Source of the DNA: Siminovitchia fordii DSM 16014 = CIP 108821
GTDB taxonomy: Bacteria; Bacillota; Bacilli; Bacillales; Bacillaceae_C
Direction of reading: 5' to 3'
NCBI RefSeq assembly: GCF_000374565.1
Contig: NZ_KB894685.1
Location: 124,001-188,000 of the forward strand
Length of the DNA: 64,000 bases
In this document: positions 25,397-34,632 of the stretch, piece by piece
Position numbering within the stretch: the first letter of the stretch is position 1
Layout of the letters: every line of letters starts with the position of its first letter
Translations under genes and position numbers: made by a program
The notes under the pieces: model-generated
What the model saw: only the letters and a program-made list of their open reading frames with translations
Database searches by the model: none
What the model was told of the DNA's origin: nothing

Positions 25397-26566
25397 TTAT
25401 TTGGACAGGCGCACTTTAATTAACTCCGCAAAATATTCTGCACCAATTTTTAATATCTTATCATTATAGTCATATCGCGAGTTATGAAGTGGAATGTTTC
25501 CTATTCCATCAGAATCATCACCATTTCCTATAAATACAAAACAACCAGGAACCTTTTGTAAAAACGCACCAAAGTCTTCAGAAGCCATCCACTGTTGACA
25601 ATTCCCATCTACATTATTTTCACCAACCACGTTTCGGGCTGCTCTTACCGCAATATCAACACACTCTGCCCAGTTAACTGTTGGTGCGAATTCATGAGTG
25701 TATTCAAATTGACATTCCGCTCCATTTATTTGGCAGATTCCCACACTTACAGTTCTCATCCGTTCTTCTAGCAGCTTTTGTACCTCTGGAGTATAACTTC
25801 TAGTATCCCCTTTAATGACTACATTCGTTGGTATCGCATTGCGAATCCCATCTGTTATAAATTCAGTACAAGAAATGACAGCAGGAACACTTGGGTTCAT
25901 ATTTCGGGATATAATGGTTTGTAAAGCAAGAACAATTTCAGACGCAATAACGATTGGATCTTTCCCCATATGAGGACTTGACGCATGTGAGCCTTGGCCC
26001 TTAATTCGGATCACAAAGTTATCCTCACTTGCCATAATCCCTCCCGCTCGAGTTGAAATTGAACCCGCAGGCATTCCTGGCATATTGTGCATTCCATAAA
26101 TCTCTTCTACTGGGAAGCGTTCGAAAAGTCCATCTTGCATCATAGCAATAGCGCCCTTACCAGTTTCCTCTGCAGGTTGGAAAATAAATCTGACTGTCCC
26201 ATTAAAATTTTTACGCTCCGTTAGTAATTTGGCCGCACCCAATACAGTAGTCATATGTCCATCATGACCACACGCATGCATTTGACCCGGGTTCTGGGAG
26301 GTGTATGGATGTTTCCCATTCTCTGTTAGTTGAATGGCATCCATATCTGCTCTAATCCCTATAATACTTTTGCCGTCACCTACTGTAAGATTTGCAACGA
26401 TTCCAGTACCACCAATATTTCTGTGAACCTCTAATCCCATATCTGTTAGGACTTTGGCAATATACTCAGAAGTATTTATTTCTTCAAAAGCACATTCAGG
26501 ATGTGCATGAAGATAGCGCCTCCACTCAATAAGCTGTTTTTCAAAGCCTATATTGTTCATATTCAT
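25397..26566 (-). CDS. M20 family amidohydrolase/peptidase
   Basis: A 389 aa zinc-dependent amidohydrolase of the M20D type (carboxypeptidase, N-acyl-amino acid or hippurate hydrolase group). Metal-site signatures are visible: GIRADMDA, HACGHDGH near 96-103, PAEETGKGA and the C-terminal ASEDFG. The start is ATG behind GAGGGAGAG. It follows the diaminopropionate ammonia-lyase gene on the same strand after 240 bp. In enterobacterial ygeXY-type loci a similar peptidase accompanies the same lyase, so it may release diaminopropionate from a conjugate. The true substrate is unknown. Confidence 0.85.
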   Translation of the reverse strand: MNMNNIGFEKQLIEWRRYLHAHPECAFEEINTSEYIAKVLTDMGLEVHRNIGGTGIVANLTVGDGKSIIGIRADMDAIQLTENGKHPYTSQNPGQMHACGHDGHMTTVLGAAKLLTERKNFNGTVRFIFQPAEETGKGAIAMMQDGLFERFPVEEIYGMHNMPGMPAGSISTRAGGIMASEDNFVIRIKGQGSHASSPHMGKDPIVIASEIVLALQTIISRNMNPSVPAVISCTEFITDGIRNAIPTNVVIKGDTRSYTPEVQKLLEERMRTVSVGICQINGAECQFEYTHEFAPTVNWAECVDIAVRAARNVVGENNVDGNCQQWMASEDFGAFLQKVPGCFVFIGNGDDSDGIGNIPLHNSRYDYNDKILKIGAEYFAELIKVRLSK

Positions 26567-26807
26567 CGCTCTCCCTCATAAAAATTTTTATTTCCTTTTG
26601 CTATAAAAATGGCAACCATCCGAATCAAAATGATGATTTTTTCGTCGCCATCATTCTTGTTCCTGCTTTCCTATAACTTTATTTTAATTTTTTTATATTC
26701 CGATGATTATTACAAAGTAAGGGCTACCCCAACCATGTCAGATATACTATTAGGAACACTATAATGACGAGATATGTCAGAAAGCAGCCCTCTCCTTAAA
26801 AAATTTA

Positions 26808-28043
26808 TTATGCTGTTGGATATGCCCCGTCCCACACTACTTTTCTATAATGATCCGGGTCAGTGTCACCTTCTGTACTGATAATAAGGATTTTCGAATC
26901 CTTATTCAGTTTCAAAGCTTCTTTCATATTATTGAGCATGATATTTTCAGCCAATTGACTTACTAACCCTATTCCAACCGCTGCACCAGATTCACCTGAA
27001 ATAATATGGGGGTCACAACCCAATGGGTTTGCAAGAATTCGCATTCCTCGGGCGGCAACATAATCTGGACAAGAAACAAAAATCTCAGCATAATCTTTTA
27101 AAATACCCCAAGAAGTTTTGCTTGGTTCTCCACATGCTAAACCCGCCATAATCGTATTCAAAGCACCCGTTACTACATGAGGTTTCCCATCGCCTACGTG
27201 CATGGATTTGTATAAACAAGCTGCTTTATCAGGTTCTACTAAAATTGTAATCGGACGTTCATCGCCAAATTTCTCTACTAGATATCCAAGCATACTGCCC
27301 GCAAAAGAACCAACTCCAGCTTGTAAAAACACATGCGTCGGGCGGCCGGCACCAGCTTCAGCAATCTGTTCCATTGCTTCATCTATGATTGTTCCATAAC
27401 CTTGCATAATCCAAGCTGGAATCTTTTCATATCCATCCCAGGCCGTATCCTGTACCAAAACCCAGCCATTTTCTTTAGCTTTCCGGCTTGCCAGCCTAAC
27501 GGTATCATCATAATTTAAATCTGTTATAGAAGCTTCTGCGCCTTCTTTTCTTATATTGTTTAATCTTATTTCCGAAGAGCCTTTTGGCATATAAACGACT
27601 GATTTCTGTCCTAGCTGGTTTGCAGCCCAAGCGATTCCTCTTCCATGATTTCCATCAGTTGCTGTTACAAAAGTAATATCTCCCAGCTTTTCTTTTACTT
27701 CTTTACTTCTTAGTTTTTCAAAAGAAAGCTCTGTAATATCGACATTTAATGTTTCTGCTAGATATTTTCCAACCGCATAGGAACCGCCCAAAACTTTAAA
27801 AGCATTAAGTCCAAATCGATAAGATTCATCTTTTACCCATAGATTGCTAATCCCGAATTGTTTAGACAACTCATCTAATTTGTGAAGTGGAGTTACTTTA
27901 TACTCTGGAAAGCTTTCATGAAAACTTCTGACCTTTTCAACTGCTTCCCTATTCATATATGCTGCAGATGCTTTCTCTGAATTCGTTTTTCTCGCATTTT
28001 CATTTACAATATATTGAATTTCTGATTTATTTAAATTGGCCAT
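26808..28043 (-). CDS. dpaL: Diaminopropionate ammonia-lyase (PLP enzyme)
   Basis: The enzyme splits 2,3-diaminopropionate to pyruvate and two ammonia molecules through an aminoacrylate intermediate. The 411 aa protein is a fold-type II PLP enzyme. The cofactor lysine is K83 in GLNAFKVLGGSYA, with TATDGNHGRGIAW and a glycine-rich phosphate loop QAGVGSFAGS. A C-terminal STEGDTDPDHYR block is characteristic of this enzyme. The start is ATG behind AAAGGAG. A decayed ridA lies just upstream and an M20 amidohydrolase gene just downstream. Confidence 0.92.
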   Translation of the reverse strand: MANLNKSEIQYIVNENARKTNSEKASAAYMNREAVEKVRSFHESFPEYKVTPLHKLDELSKQFGISNLWVKDESYRFGLNAFKVLGGSYAVGKYLAETLNVDITELSFEKLRSKEVKEKLGDITFVTATDGNHGRGIAWAANQLGQKSVVYMPKGSSEIRLNNIRKEGAEASITDLNYDDTVRLASRKAKENGWVLVQDTAWDGYEKIPAWIMQGYGTIIDEAMEQIAEAGAGRPTHVFLQAGVGSFAGSMLGYLVEKFGDERPITILVEPDKAACLYKSMHVGDGKPHVVTGALNTIMAGLACGEPSKTSWGILKDYAEIFVSCPDYVAARGMRILANPLGCDPHIISGESGAAVGIGLVSQLAENIMLNNMKEALKLNKDSKILIISTEGDTDPDHYRKVVWDGAYPTA

Positions 28044-28068
28044 TTTTAATCTCCTTTAATAAAATGTT

Positions 28069-28415
28069 TTATCCAAATATTGCAATGACCTCTATTTCTA
28101 CCCCTGCACCTTTATACTTCGACACAACATCTAGCAGGTTAATTTACAGTGAAAAATTTACCGTATATTTCATTAACTCCAGTGAAATTTGACAAATCTT
28201 TTAAAAATACTGTGTTTTTACTACATCTTCTTCTAAAGAAGCTCCAGCTGATTCTAATATTTCTTTTACATTTTTCAATGATTGTTTTGTTTGTTCCTTT
28301 AAATAACCCCTGGCATTTCTCTAGTATTAGGGTTTACAGGAAGTTGGCCCGAGACTAAAGTAGTTTTATCCAGTTTAATTGCTTGAGAATAGGGTCCAAT
28401 TGCTCTAATATTCAT
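28069..28415 (-). pseudogene. ridA: Decayed RidA (YjgF) family gene
   Basis: RidA hydrolyses reactive enamine/imine intermediates such as 2-aminoacrylate. On the minus strand from an ATG at 28415 the pieces appear in order: NIRAIGPYSQAIKLDKTT, SGQLPVNPNTREMPG, QSLKNVKEILESAG, FLKDLSNFTGVNEIYGKFF and VEIEVIAIFG. They fall in different frames with several single-base indels, and the total length is not a multiple of three. The gene ends 25 bp before dpaL, so it was probably the first gene of that operon. Confidence 0.85.
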
Positions 28416-28419
28416 AAAA

Positions 28420-28462
28420 AAATAGAAGTAAAAGTGGATGACCACTCTTTCTTCTATTCATG
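28420..28462 (-). terminator. Terminator of the acetyltransferase gene
   Basis: AATAGAAG and CTTCTATT flank a hairpin containing AGTGG/CCACT, followed by seven T on the minus strand. Confidence 0.8.
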
Positions 28463-28497
28463 TATGTATTTCTGTGTTAAATACAAGTACAATCTAA

Positions 28498-28941
28498 TCA
28501 ATCGAGTTTTAGTTGGTAACAAAATGCACATTTTTCAAAACCATAAATGTCATAAAAACGATGCGCTTCTTCTCTAGCAAGACCCGAATCTAAGAACATT
28601 GCAGTACACCCTATATCTTCAGCTAATTTTTTAGCATGATCCATTAACCTACGCCCGTATCCTTTCCCACGATCTTCTTCGTTAGAAATAATACTAGATA
28701 CGTAACAAGATTTTCCTGAATGCCAGAACGTATTGAAATAAGTTCCATGACAAAAACCTCTTACTTTTCCTTCATCATAAAGGAAAAATGCGAAATCCTT
28801 TTCATTTTCCAAAACTTCTTGATATACCTTCTTAATTGTTTCTTTATCGTAATCATTGGACGTCCATAACTTCTCAATATAATCAAATGCAATATCAAAA
28901 TCTTCTATTGTTGCATTCTTAATTTCCATTTCATCACTCAT
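28498..28941 (-). CDS. GNAT family N-acetyltransferase
   Basis: This 147 aa acetyltransferase has the GNAT fold order. The acetyl-CoA loop is RGKGYGRRLM near residues 91-100, and the C-terminal EEAHRFYDIYGFEKCAF strand is present. The substrate cannot be told from the sequence. Its AT-rich composition matches the surrounding accessory genes. A terminator separates it from the ridA remnant. Confidence 0.85.
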   Translation of the reverse strand: MSDEMEIKNATIEDFDIAFDYIEKLWTSNDYDKETIKKVYQEVLENEKDFAFFLYDEGKVRGFCHGTYFNTFWHSGKSCYVSSIISNEEDRGKGYGRRLMDHAKKLAEDIGCTAMFLDSGLAREEAHRFYDIYGFEKCAFCYQLKLD

Positions 28942-29050
28942 TTCTAATTAAATTTTCTCTAGTTTTGAATTTTCCATCTGCTGAAAGTAATGATATAGAT
29001 AAGTTATTAAACTCTCGTATTATTCTATCATATTATTTAGTTAATATTAA

Positions 29051-29335
29051 TCAAAAAATAAAAGCGATTTCACCACGAAAAGAAAGCCCGAATAACCTTA
29101 AACACGGCAACGATTGATTGAGGTTAAGACCTTGATTTTCCTTATATGTTACATATGCTCTTAGGTCATGGATGGAAATTGACTCTAATTCTACTCCCCC
29201 TTTATCTTTAGATATATTTTTTAATTTGTTTATATTCCTGTTTTTTGTTCTGCAATGCCTTTTTTGTAAATCTCCTGTGCATATACTCTTCCACAATGTC
29301 CTCGAACAACACAAAAAACCACCTTTCTTTGGTTT
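29051..29335 (-). pseudogene. Remnant of a tyrosine recombinase (N-terminal SAM-like region)
   Basis: Two frames on the minus strand together resemble the N-terminal DNA-binding region of a phage-type integrase. LFEDIVEEYMHRRFTKKALQ and NKKQEYKQIKKY are in one frame and then stop. KDKGGVELESISIHDLRAYV, followed by a TYKENQGL...LNQSL segment, is in another. The catalytic domain with the R-H-R-Y residues is absent. The remnant lies at the yneF-side edge of the AT-rich accessory segment, as expected for an old integration event. Confidence 0.65.
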
Positions 29336-29490
29336 AGTTCCCAATAGAAAAAGTGGTTTCGGAATAGTTTGATGAAAGATAAAGCAAAAATAAGAAAAAG
29401 TAGCGCTGAAAACCCCACTCTTCAACAAAATGTTGAGAAAACTTTCTTAATAATGCTACTCCATAGCCCTCAAAACGTTTTAATCAACGC

Positions 29491-29712
29491 TTACTTACTG
29501 TCCATGTTCTTTTTCATCATGCCCATCATCTGGTTGATTTTCTTCTGGGAAGGTTTCATCCCCATTTGCATCATCATCATACGTAACATTTGTTCATTGA
29601 TTGGCGGGTTTTTCTTAAGGTAATCCATCATATATTTACGGGCGATGAAAAATCCAAGCGCCACTCCAGCCAAAAGAGCGATCGCGCCCGTTAAGATCAA
29701 TTGCCAAACCAT
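29491..29712 (-). CDS. yneF: UPF0154 family membrane protein YneF
   Basis: The 73 aa protein has one N-terminal membrane helix with a glycine-rich core ([14 protein letters not shown]). A basic stretch [13 protein letters not shown] and a methionine-rich tail ([18 protein letters not shown]) follow. This is diagnostic for YneF. The start is ATG behind AGGAGG. Synteny with sirA, tkt and ynzC supports the call. Function is unknown. Confidence 0.95.
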   Translation of the reverse strand: MVWQLILTGAIALLAGVALGFFIARKYMMDYLKKNPPINEQMLRMMMMQMGMKPSQKKINQMMGMMKKNMDSK

Positions 29713-29788
29713 CCAAAATTCCTCCTTCGTGTTGTCTCACTTCAGTTTACTGAATTCCCGAATATTATACAATACTTGCGATACGATT

Positions 29789-30226
29789 TCATATGTATTT
29801 TCTTTCTTTAACAGGTTTTACCCAGCCATATCTTTCATTTTCTATATCAACAGCAAAAAAATGACCATTGAATTTTCTAAGCACTTCAAAAAAGATTGTT
29901 TCGGACTCGAAACCACCCCATGCATTCAACTGGAGCCAATCTTCTTCAATGGCCAATTCCGCTCCATCCTTATTTTTTGCATGCCCCATACAATATACTT
30001 TTCCTTTTATATATATTTGCTGATTTTGTACAAATTGGGAGAATAACTTATGTAAATCCAAATATGGCAAGGGCTCAGTTATATAATCTATTTGCTTATG
30101 TATGATTTCCTGGAGATTTCCATTGGCAGAGTGACTACCGGAAAACAATTGGAAAAATCGACTTTCCCGCCCATAAAAATAATCAGCGAATTCATCTTTT
30201 ATTAAATAAATAAAGTATGTTCTCAT
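29789..30226 (-). CDS. sirA: Sporulation inhibitor of replication SirA (YneE)
   Basis: SirA binds domain I of DnaA and blocks new rounds of replication in cells committed to sporulation. The 145 aa product begins MRTYFIYLIKDEFADYFYG, the family start, and ends with FFAVDIENERYGWVKPV. The start is ATG at 30226 behind GAAGG; a GTG four codons upstream overlaps that site. The position between tkt and yneF matches B. subtilis. It is expected to be Spo0A-controlled, but I cannot point to a convincing box. Confidence 0.88.
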   Translation of the reverse strand: MRTYFIYLIKDEFADYFYGRESRFFQLFSGSHSANGNLQEIIHKQIDYITEPLPYLDLHKLFSQFVQNQQIYIKGKVYCMGHAKNKDGAELAIEEDWLQLNAWGGFESETIFFEVLRKFNGHFFAVDIENERYGWVKPVKERKYI

Positions 30227-30391
30227 AGGAACCTTCACTCCATTGCCAGTTTTCCCCTATTATAGTGAAAATAAAGTGAAAAGTTTGTCTATTGCTGTAA
30301 CGATCATCTTTTTTTCTTTTTTTACTGGAAGTTGCAACGATTGATAGTTCCATTATGAATTTTTTTATTTCATTAGGCAAACGAAAAGATA

Positions 30392-30424
30392 AAAGAGGGG
30401 AAATTCCCTCCCCTCTTTTTAAAA
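30392..30424 (-). terminator. Terminator of tkt
   Basis: AAAAGAGGGGA and TCCCCTCTTTT flank a short loop, 4 bp past the tkt stop, with a T-rich tract on both strands. Confidence 0.9.
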
Positions 30425-30427
30425 AAA

Positions 30428-32443
30428 TTATTTCAGGAGCTCTTTTACTTTCTCAATCACATTTGCAGGTGTAAATCCATATTCCTCTATTACCTTCTCG
30501 CCAGGTGCAGAAGCCCCGAAGCGATCAATCGCCAAGACGTCTCCTTCATCCCCAGTATATCTTTCCCAGCCGAGGGAAGCTCCCATTTCAATAGCCAAGC
30601 GCTTTTTCACTGAAGTAGGCAAGACAGATTGTTTGTATTCTTTTGGTTGTTTTTCAAACCGATCCCATGATGGCATGCTAACTACTGCAGCATCAATACC
30701 TTCTTCAATTAAAGCTTTTTGTGCTTCAATAGCAAGACTCACTTCTGAACCCGTAGCAAGCAATAACGCATCAGCCTGCTGCTTTTTCGCAGGAGAAAGA
30801 ACATAAGCACCCTTTTCAACTCCGGCTTTCGCCAATTCCGCTGAACCGGAAAGAGTCGGCAAATTCTGTCTCGTCAAGATCAAAGCAGTCGGCTGCTTGT
30901 CAGATTCTATTGCCAGCTTCCAAGCTGCAGCTGCCTCGTTCGCATCAGCAGGCCTGATCACTGAAAGTCCCGGCATTGCCCGCAAAGAAGACAATTGTTC
31001 TATCGGTTCATGTGTCGGTCCGTCTTCTCCTACAGCAATGCTATCATGTGTAAATACGTATGTGACAGGTACTTCCATCAATGAAGCAAGACGGATCGCC
31101 GGACGGAGGTAGTCGGAGAAGACGAAGAAAGTTCCACCAAATACCTTCAATCCCCCATGAAGAGCCATTCCATTCAAAGCGGCACCCATTCCAAATTCAC
31201 GAACACCAAACCAAATATTTTTTCCTGCGTAATTTTCCGCGCTGAAATCCTGTTCGCCCTTAATCATCGTTTTGTTTGAACTGGCAAGATCTGCTGCACC
31301 TCCGAATAAAGATGGCAGATTCTTGGCAATGCTGTTCATGATTTCGCTTGCTGAAGCCCTTGTCGCCAAGCTTTTTCCTTCTTCAAAAACCGGAATATCT
31401 TTATCCCATCCTTCCGGCAGCTTACCTTCCACAGCATTTTCCAGCTGTTCGGCCAAATCTGGATGGCTTTTTTTATAATCACTGAATAACTGATTCCATT
31501 CAGTCTCTTTGTTTTCTCCCCGGCTAATGGTTGTCTTTTCAAAATGCTCGTATACATCTTGCGGTACATAAAAATCTTCTTCATATGTCCACTTGTAATT
31601 TTCTTTTGCCAATTTCATTTCGGCTTCACCTAGCGGGCTTCCGTGTGCATCGGATTTTCCGGATTTATTGGGAGCCCCGTAACCAATGACAGTTTTCACT
31701 TCTATTAAGGTTGGGCGGGATGTATCAGCTTTCGCTTCTTCAATCGCCTTTTCGATTTCCCCTACGTTATTGCCATTTTCGACACGGATATACTGCCATC
31801 CATAAGCCTCAAATCGTCCTCCTACATTCTCAGAGAATGATTGAGAAAGGTCGCCATCCAGTGTAATATCATTTGAATCGTACAATACGATCAGTTTTCC
31901 AAGTTTTAAGTGTCCAGCAAGGGAAGCTGCTTCGGAGGCGACCCCTTCCATCAAGTCTCCGTCACCGCATAACGCATATGTATAATGATCTACGATGTTA
32001 AAATCGTCTTTATTGTATGTCGCGGCCAAATGGCTTTCCGCCATAGCCATGCCTACTGCCATGCCGACACCTTGTCCAAGCGGTCCTGTTGTGGCTTCTA
32101 CTCCGGGAGTATAACCGTATTCTGGATGTCCTGGTGTTCGACTGCCCCATTGACGGAAGTTTTTAATGTCTTCCATCGTTACATCGTATCCCGACAAATG
32201 AAGCAGGCTGTATAAAAGCATAGATCCATGGCCGGCCGATAAAATAAAGCGGTCACGATTAAACCACTCTGGATTTTTTGGGTTGTGGTCCATGTGCTTT
32301 GTCCATAAAGTATATGCCATAGCGGCTGCACCCATTGGCAGGCCGGGATGTCCTGAATTTGCTTTTTCAATAGCATCAATCGACAGCGTCCTGATCGTAT
32401 TGATCGAGAGCACATCGAGTTCTTTCACATTATGATCTTCCAT
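30428..32443 (-). CDS. tkt: Transketolase
   Basis: This thiamine-diphosphate enzyme moves two-carbon units between sugar phosphates in the non-oxidative pentose phosphate pathway. The full-length 671 aa chain shows the N-terminal [20 protein letters not shown], the GHGSM and GPLGQG segments and the ThDP motif GDGDLMEG near 155. [19 protein letters not shown] is in the central domain, and a C-terminal transketolase domain follows. It is a single-gene unit between ynzC and sirA with terminators on both sides. Confidence 0.97.
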   Translation of the reverse strand: MEDHNVKELDVLSINTIRTLSIDAIEKANSGHPGLPMGAAAMAYTLWTKHMDHNPKNPEWFNRDRFILSAGHGSMLLYSLLHLSGYDVTMEDIKNFRQWGSRTPGHPEYGYTPGVEATTGPLGQGVGMAVGMAMAESHLAATYNKDDFNIVDHYTYALCGDGDLMEGVASEAASLAGHLKLGKLIVLYDSNDITLDGDLSQSFSENVGGRFEAYGWQYIRVENGNNVGEIEKAIEEAKADTSRPTLIEVKTVIGYGAPNKSGKSDAHGSPLGEAEMKLAKENYKWTYEEDFYVPQDVYEHFEKTTISRGENKETEWNQLFSDYKKSHPDLAEQLENAVEGKLPEGWDKDIPVFEEGKSLATRASASEIMNSIAKNLPSLFGGAADLASSNKTMIKGEQDFSAENYAGKNIWFGVREFGMGAALNGMALHGGLKVFGGTFFVFSDYLRPAIRLASLMEVPVTYVFTHDSIAVGEDGPTHEPIEQLSSLRAMPGLSVIRPADANEAAAAWKLAIESDKQPTALILTRQNLPTLSGSAELAKAGVEKGAYVLSPAKKQQADALLLATGSEVSLAIEAQKALIEEGIDAAVVSMPSWDRFEKQPKEYKQSVLPTSVKKRLAIEMGASLGWERYTGDEGDVLAIDRFGASAPGEKVIEEYGFTPANVIEKVKELLK

Positions 32444-32531
32444 CTTGATTCTTCCTTTCCCATATGTTCATCATTCTTATCATAAAGATATTGATAAAAT
32501 TAAACAACTCTTTCTAAAGGCTGTTGAAAAA

Positions 32532-32567
32532 AGAAGCGGGAAAACTTGAATAGCGCCCGCTTCTTCT
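32532..32567 (-). terminator. Terminator of the yneA-yneB-ynzC unit
   Basis: AGAAGCGGG and CCCGCTTCT form the stem about 8 bp beyond the ynzC stop, and a run of T follows on the minus strand. Confidence 0.85.
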
Positions 32568-32574
32568 TCCAATA

Positions 32575-32808
32575 TTAATGGAACTTCTTGTTCTCCTGGA
32601 TTTTTCGCAACTTCAAAGGTGTCACTTCGTCTCCGTTAGGATCGAACACTCTTACATTTTCAATCGTCTGTCTCATTGAAGCACGAAAAGTTTGCAGGTA
32701 TTCCCCTCTAAGCTTTGACTGCTCTTTTGCTTCCGCTTTCGTCAAACCTGTGCTTTTCGCCTTTTTTGCTAGTTGATTGATCCTTGCGAGTTTTTCTTTT
32801 GAGAGCAT
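32575..32808 (-). CDS. ynzC: DUF896 family protein YnzC
   Basis: The 77 aa protein of the DUF896 family has the N-terminal helical hairpin LARINQLAKKAKSTGLTKAE and the QSKLRGEYLQTFRASMR segment, with a basic tail. B. subtilis YnzC is a member of the SOS-induced yneA operon. The start is ATG behind AAAGGAG. It is the last gene after yneB, 87 bp away. Confidence 0.95.
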   Translation of the reverse strand: MLSKEKLARINQLAKKAKSTGLTKAEAKEQSKLRGEYLQTFRASMRQTIENVRVFDPNGDEVTPLKLRKIQENKKFH

Positions 32809-32895
32809 AAAAAAACTCCTTCGTTTTCATTTTATCTCTAGTAATACTACTAGAAAAACGGATTGAAAACAATAAAGGAGTATTGAACAATCGTC

Positions 32896-33576
<681 letters not shown>

Positions 33577-33777
33577 CTAATCTAACACTTGTTCCCCTTT
33601 TGTTATTAACCCTTGGCTGTTCTGTGTTTGTTCGACATACATATTCTGTTGGTTTCCCGTCAAAGTTTTGGGGGGCTGTTCTTCTTCCGTCAAGTTAAAT
33701 ATGAAAAAGAGTCCCATCATGGTTGAAAAAATGAAAAAGATAACGATAAAAGAATGATTCCTTATGATTGATAACAT
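33577..33777 (-). CDS. Short membrane protein in the yneA (SOS cell-division inhibitor) position, without LysM
   Basis: In B. subtilis the first gene of this LexA-controlled operon is yneA, an SOS division inhibitor of about 105 aa with a membrane helix and a LysM domain. Here the frame gives 66 aa: a membrane helix (about 8-28, FIVIFFIFSTMMGLFFIF) and a short polar tail. The tail ends MYVEQTQNSQGLITKGEQVL, which resembles only the last part of the YneA LysM region. The other two frames contain no LysM remnant. The start is ATG at 33777 behind GGGAGTGG. It is probably a reduced YneA; whether it still blocks division is unknown. Confidence 0.6.
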   Translation of the reverse strand: MLSIIRNHSFIVIFFIFSTMMGLFFIFNLTEEEQPPKTLTGNQQNMYVEQTQNSQGLITKGEQVLD

Positions 33778-33790
33778 CAATAACCACTCC

Positions 33791-33871
33791 CGAATGTTTG
33801 TTCGTATTTGTTTAAAAATATTATAACCAGAACATAGGTTTGTGTCAAACAAAAATTCGAACTTACGTTTG
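33791..33871. promoter_or_regulatory. Three LexA (SOS) boxes between yneA-position gene and lexA
   Basis: CGAACTTACGTTTG (33858-33871), AGAACATAGGTTTG (33829-33842) and CGAATGTTTGTTCG (33791-33804) all fit the Gram-positive SOS pattern CGAACN4GTTYG with at most one or two differences. They lie in the divergent promoter region, so LexA should repress both itself and the yneA-yneB-ynzC operon. The same arrangement occurs in B. subtilis. Confidence 0.88.
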
Positions 33872-33935
33872 TATTAAAAGAAGCTGCGTGCTATAATATG
33901 GATAATTCATAATAGAGATTAAAGGGTGTGAAGCA

Positions 33936-34559
33936 ATGTCCAAGCTTTCAAAAAGGCAAGAAGATATTTTAACCTTCATTAAGGACGAAGTGAAAAAAAA
34001 GGGGTATCCTCCTTCCGTGCGTGAAATTGGAAAAGCCGTGGGTTTGGCGTCCAGCTCTACCGTACATGGACATTTAGAAAGACTTGAAAGCAAAGGTCTG
34101 ATCAGAAGGGATCCGACCAAACCAAGAGCCATAGAAGTCCTGGATCAGGAGAATACGGCTGTATCTGCCAGTAGCGCTGTCAATCTCCCTCTTGTAGGTA
34201 AAGTTACCGCTGGAGTCCCTATCTCGGCTGTAGAGAATATCGAGGAATATTTCCCCTTCCCGGAACAATTGATCCCCTCTGACGATCAAGTATTCATTCT
34301 TGAAATTATCGGTGAAAGCATGATTGAAGCGGGAATCCTTGATGGAGATTATGTGATTGTCAGACAACAGAATACCGCGAATAACGGCGATATCGTGGTA
34401 GCGATGACGGAAGAGAATGAAGCGACTGTCAAAAGATTTTACAAAGAGAACGGATTCTTTAGGCTTCAGCCGGAAAACTCAAATATGGAGCCGATTATCG
34501 TACAAAACGTATCCATACTCGGAAAAGTAGTGGGATTATACAGAAGAAACATTCATTAA
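33936..34559 (+). CDS. lexA: SOS repressor LexA
   Basis: LexA (DinR) represses DNA-damage genes and cleaves itself when RecA filaments form. The 207 aa protein has an N-terminal winged helix ([20 protein letters not shown]). The cleavage site is Ala92-Gly93. The catalytic dyad is Ser128 in GESM and Lys166 in TVKRF, all intact. The start is ATG behind AAAGGGTG, and the LexA boxes lie just upstream. Confidence 0.97.
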   Translation: MSKLSKRQEDILTFIKDEVKKKGYPPSVREIGKAVGLASSSTVHGHLERLESKGLIRRDPTKPRAIEVLDQENTAVSASSAVNLPLVGKVTAGVPISAVENIEEYFPFPEQLIPSDDQVFILEIIGESMIEAGILDGDYVIVRQQNTANNGDIVVAMTEENEATVKRFYKENGFFRLQPENSNMEPIIVQNVSILGKVVGLYRRNIH

Positions 34560-34561
34560 TC

Positions 34562-34592
34562 CCGGGCCTGAAAAAAGGCTCTTTTTTTGTTT
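34562..34592 (+). terminator. Terminator of lexA
   Basis: GGGCCT and AGGCTC pair around a six-A loop, and seven T follow, directly after the lexA stop. Confidence 0.8.
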
Positions 34593-34632
34593 CACTCACA
34601 TCCTGAACATCCCTGGCTGTAATCGATTTGCG

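Noticed and set aside
29302-29352. Inverted repeat AAACCAC/GTGGTTT as an IS end
   Set aside because: It ends in T-runs and has a terminator-like shape, with no target duplication or transposase nearby.
29051-29428. A continuous 125-codon minus-strand ORF as an intact gene
   Set aside because: Its upstream part is out of frame with the integrase-like pieces, and the recombinase sequence needs two frames; it is better called a relic.
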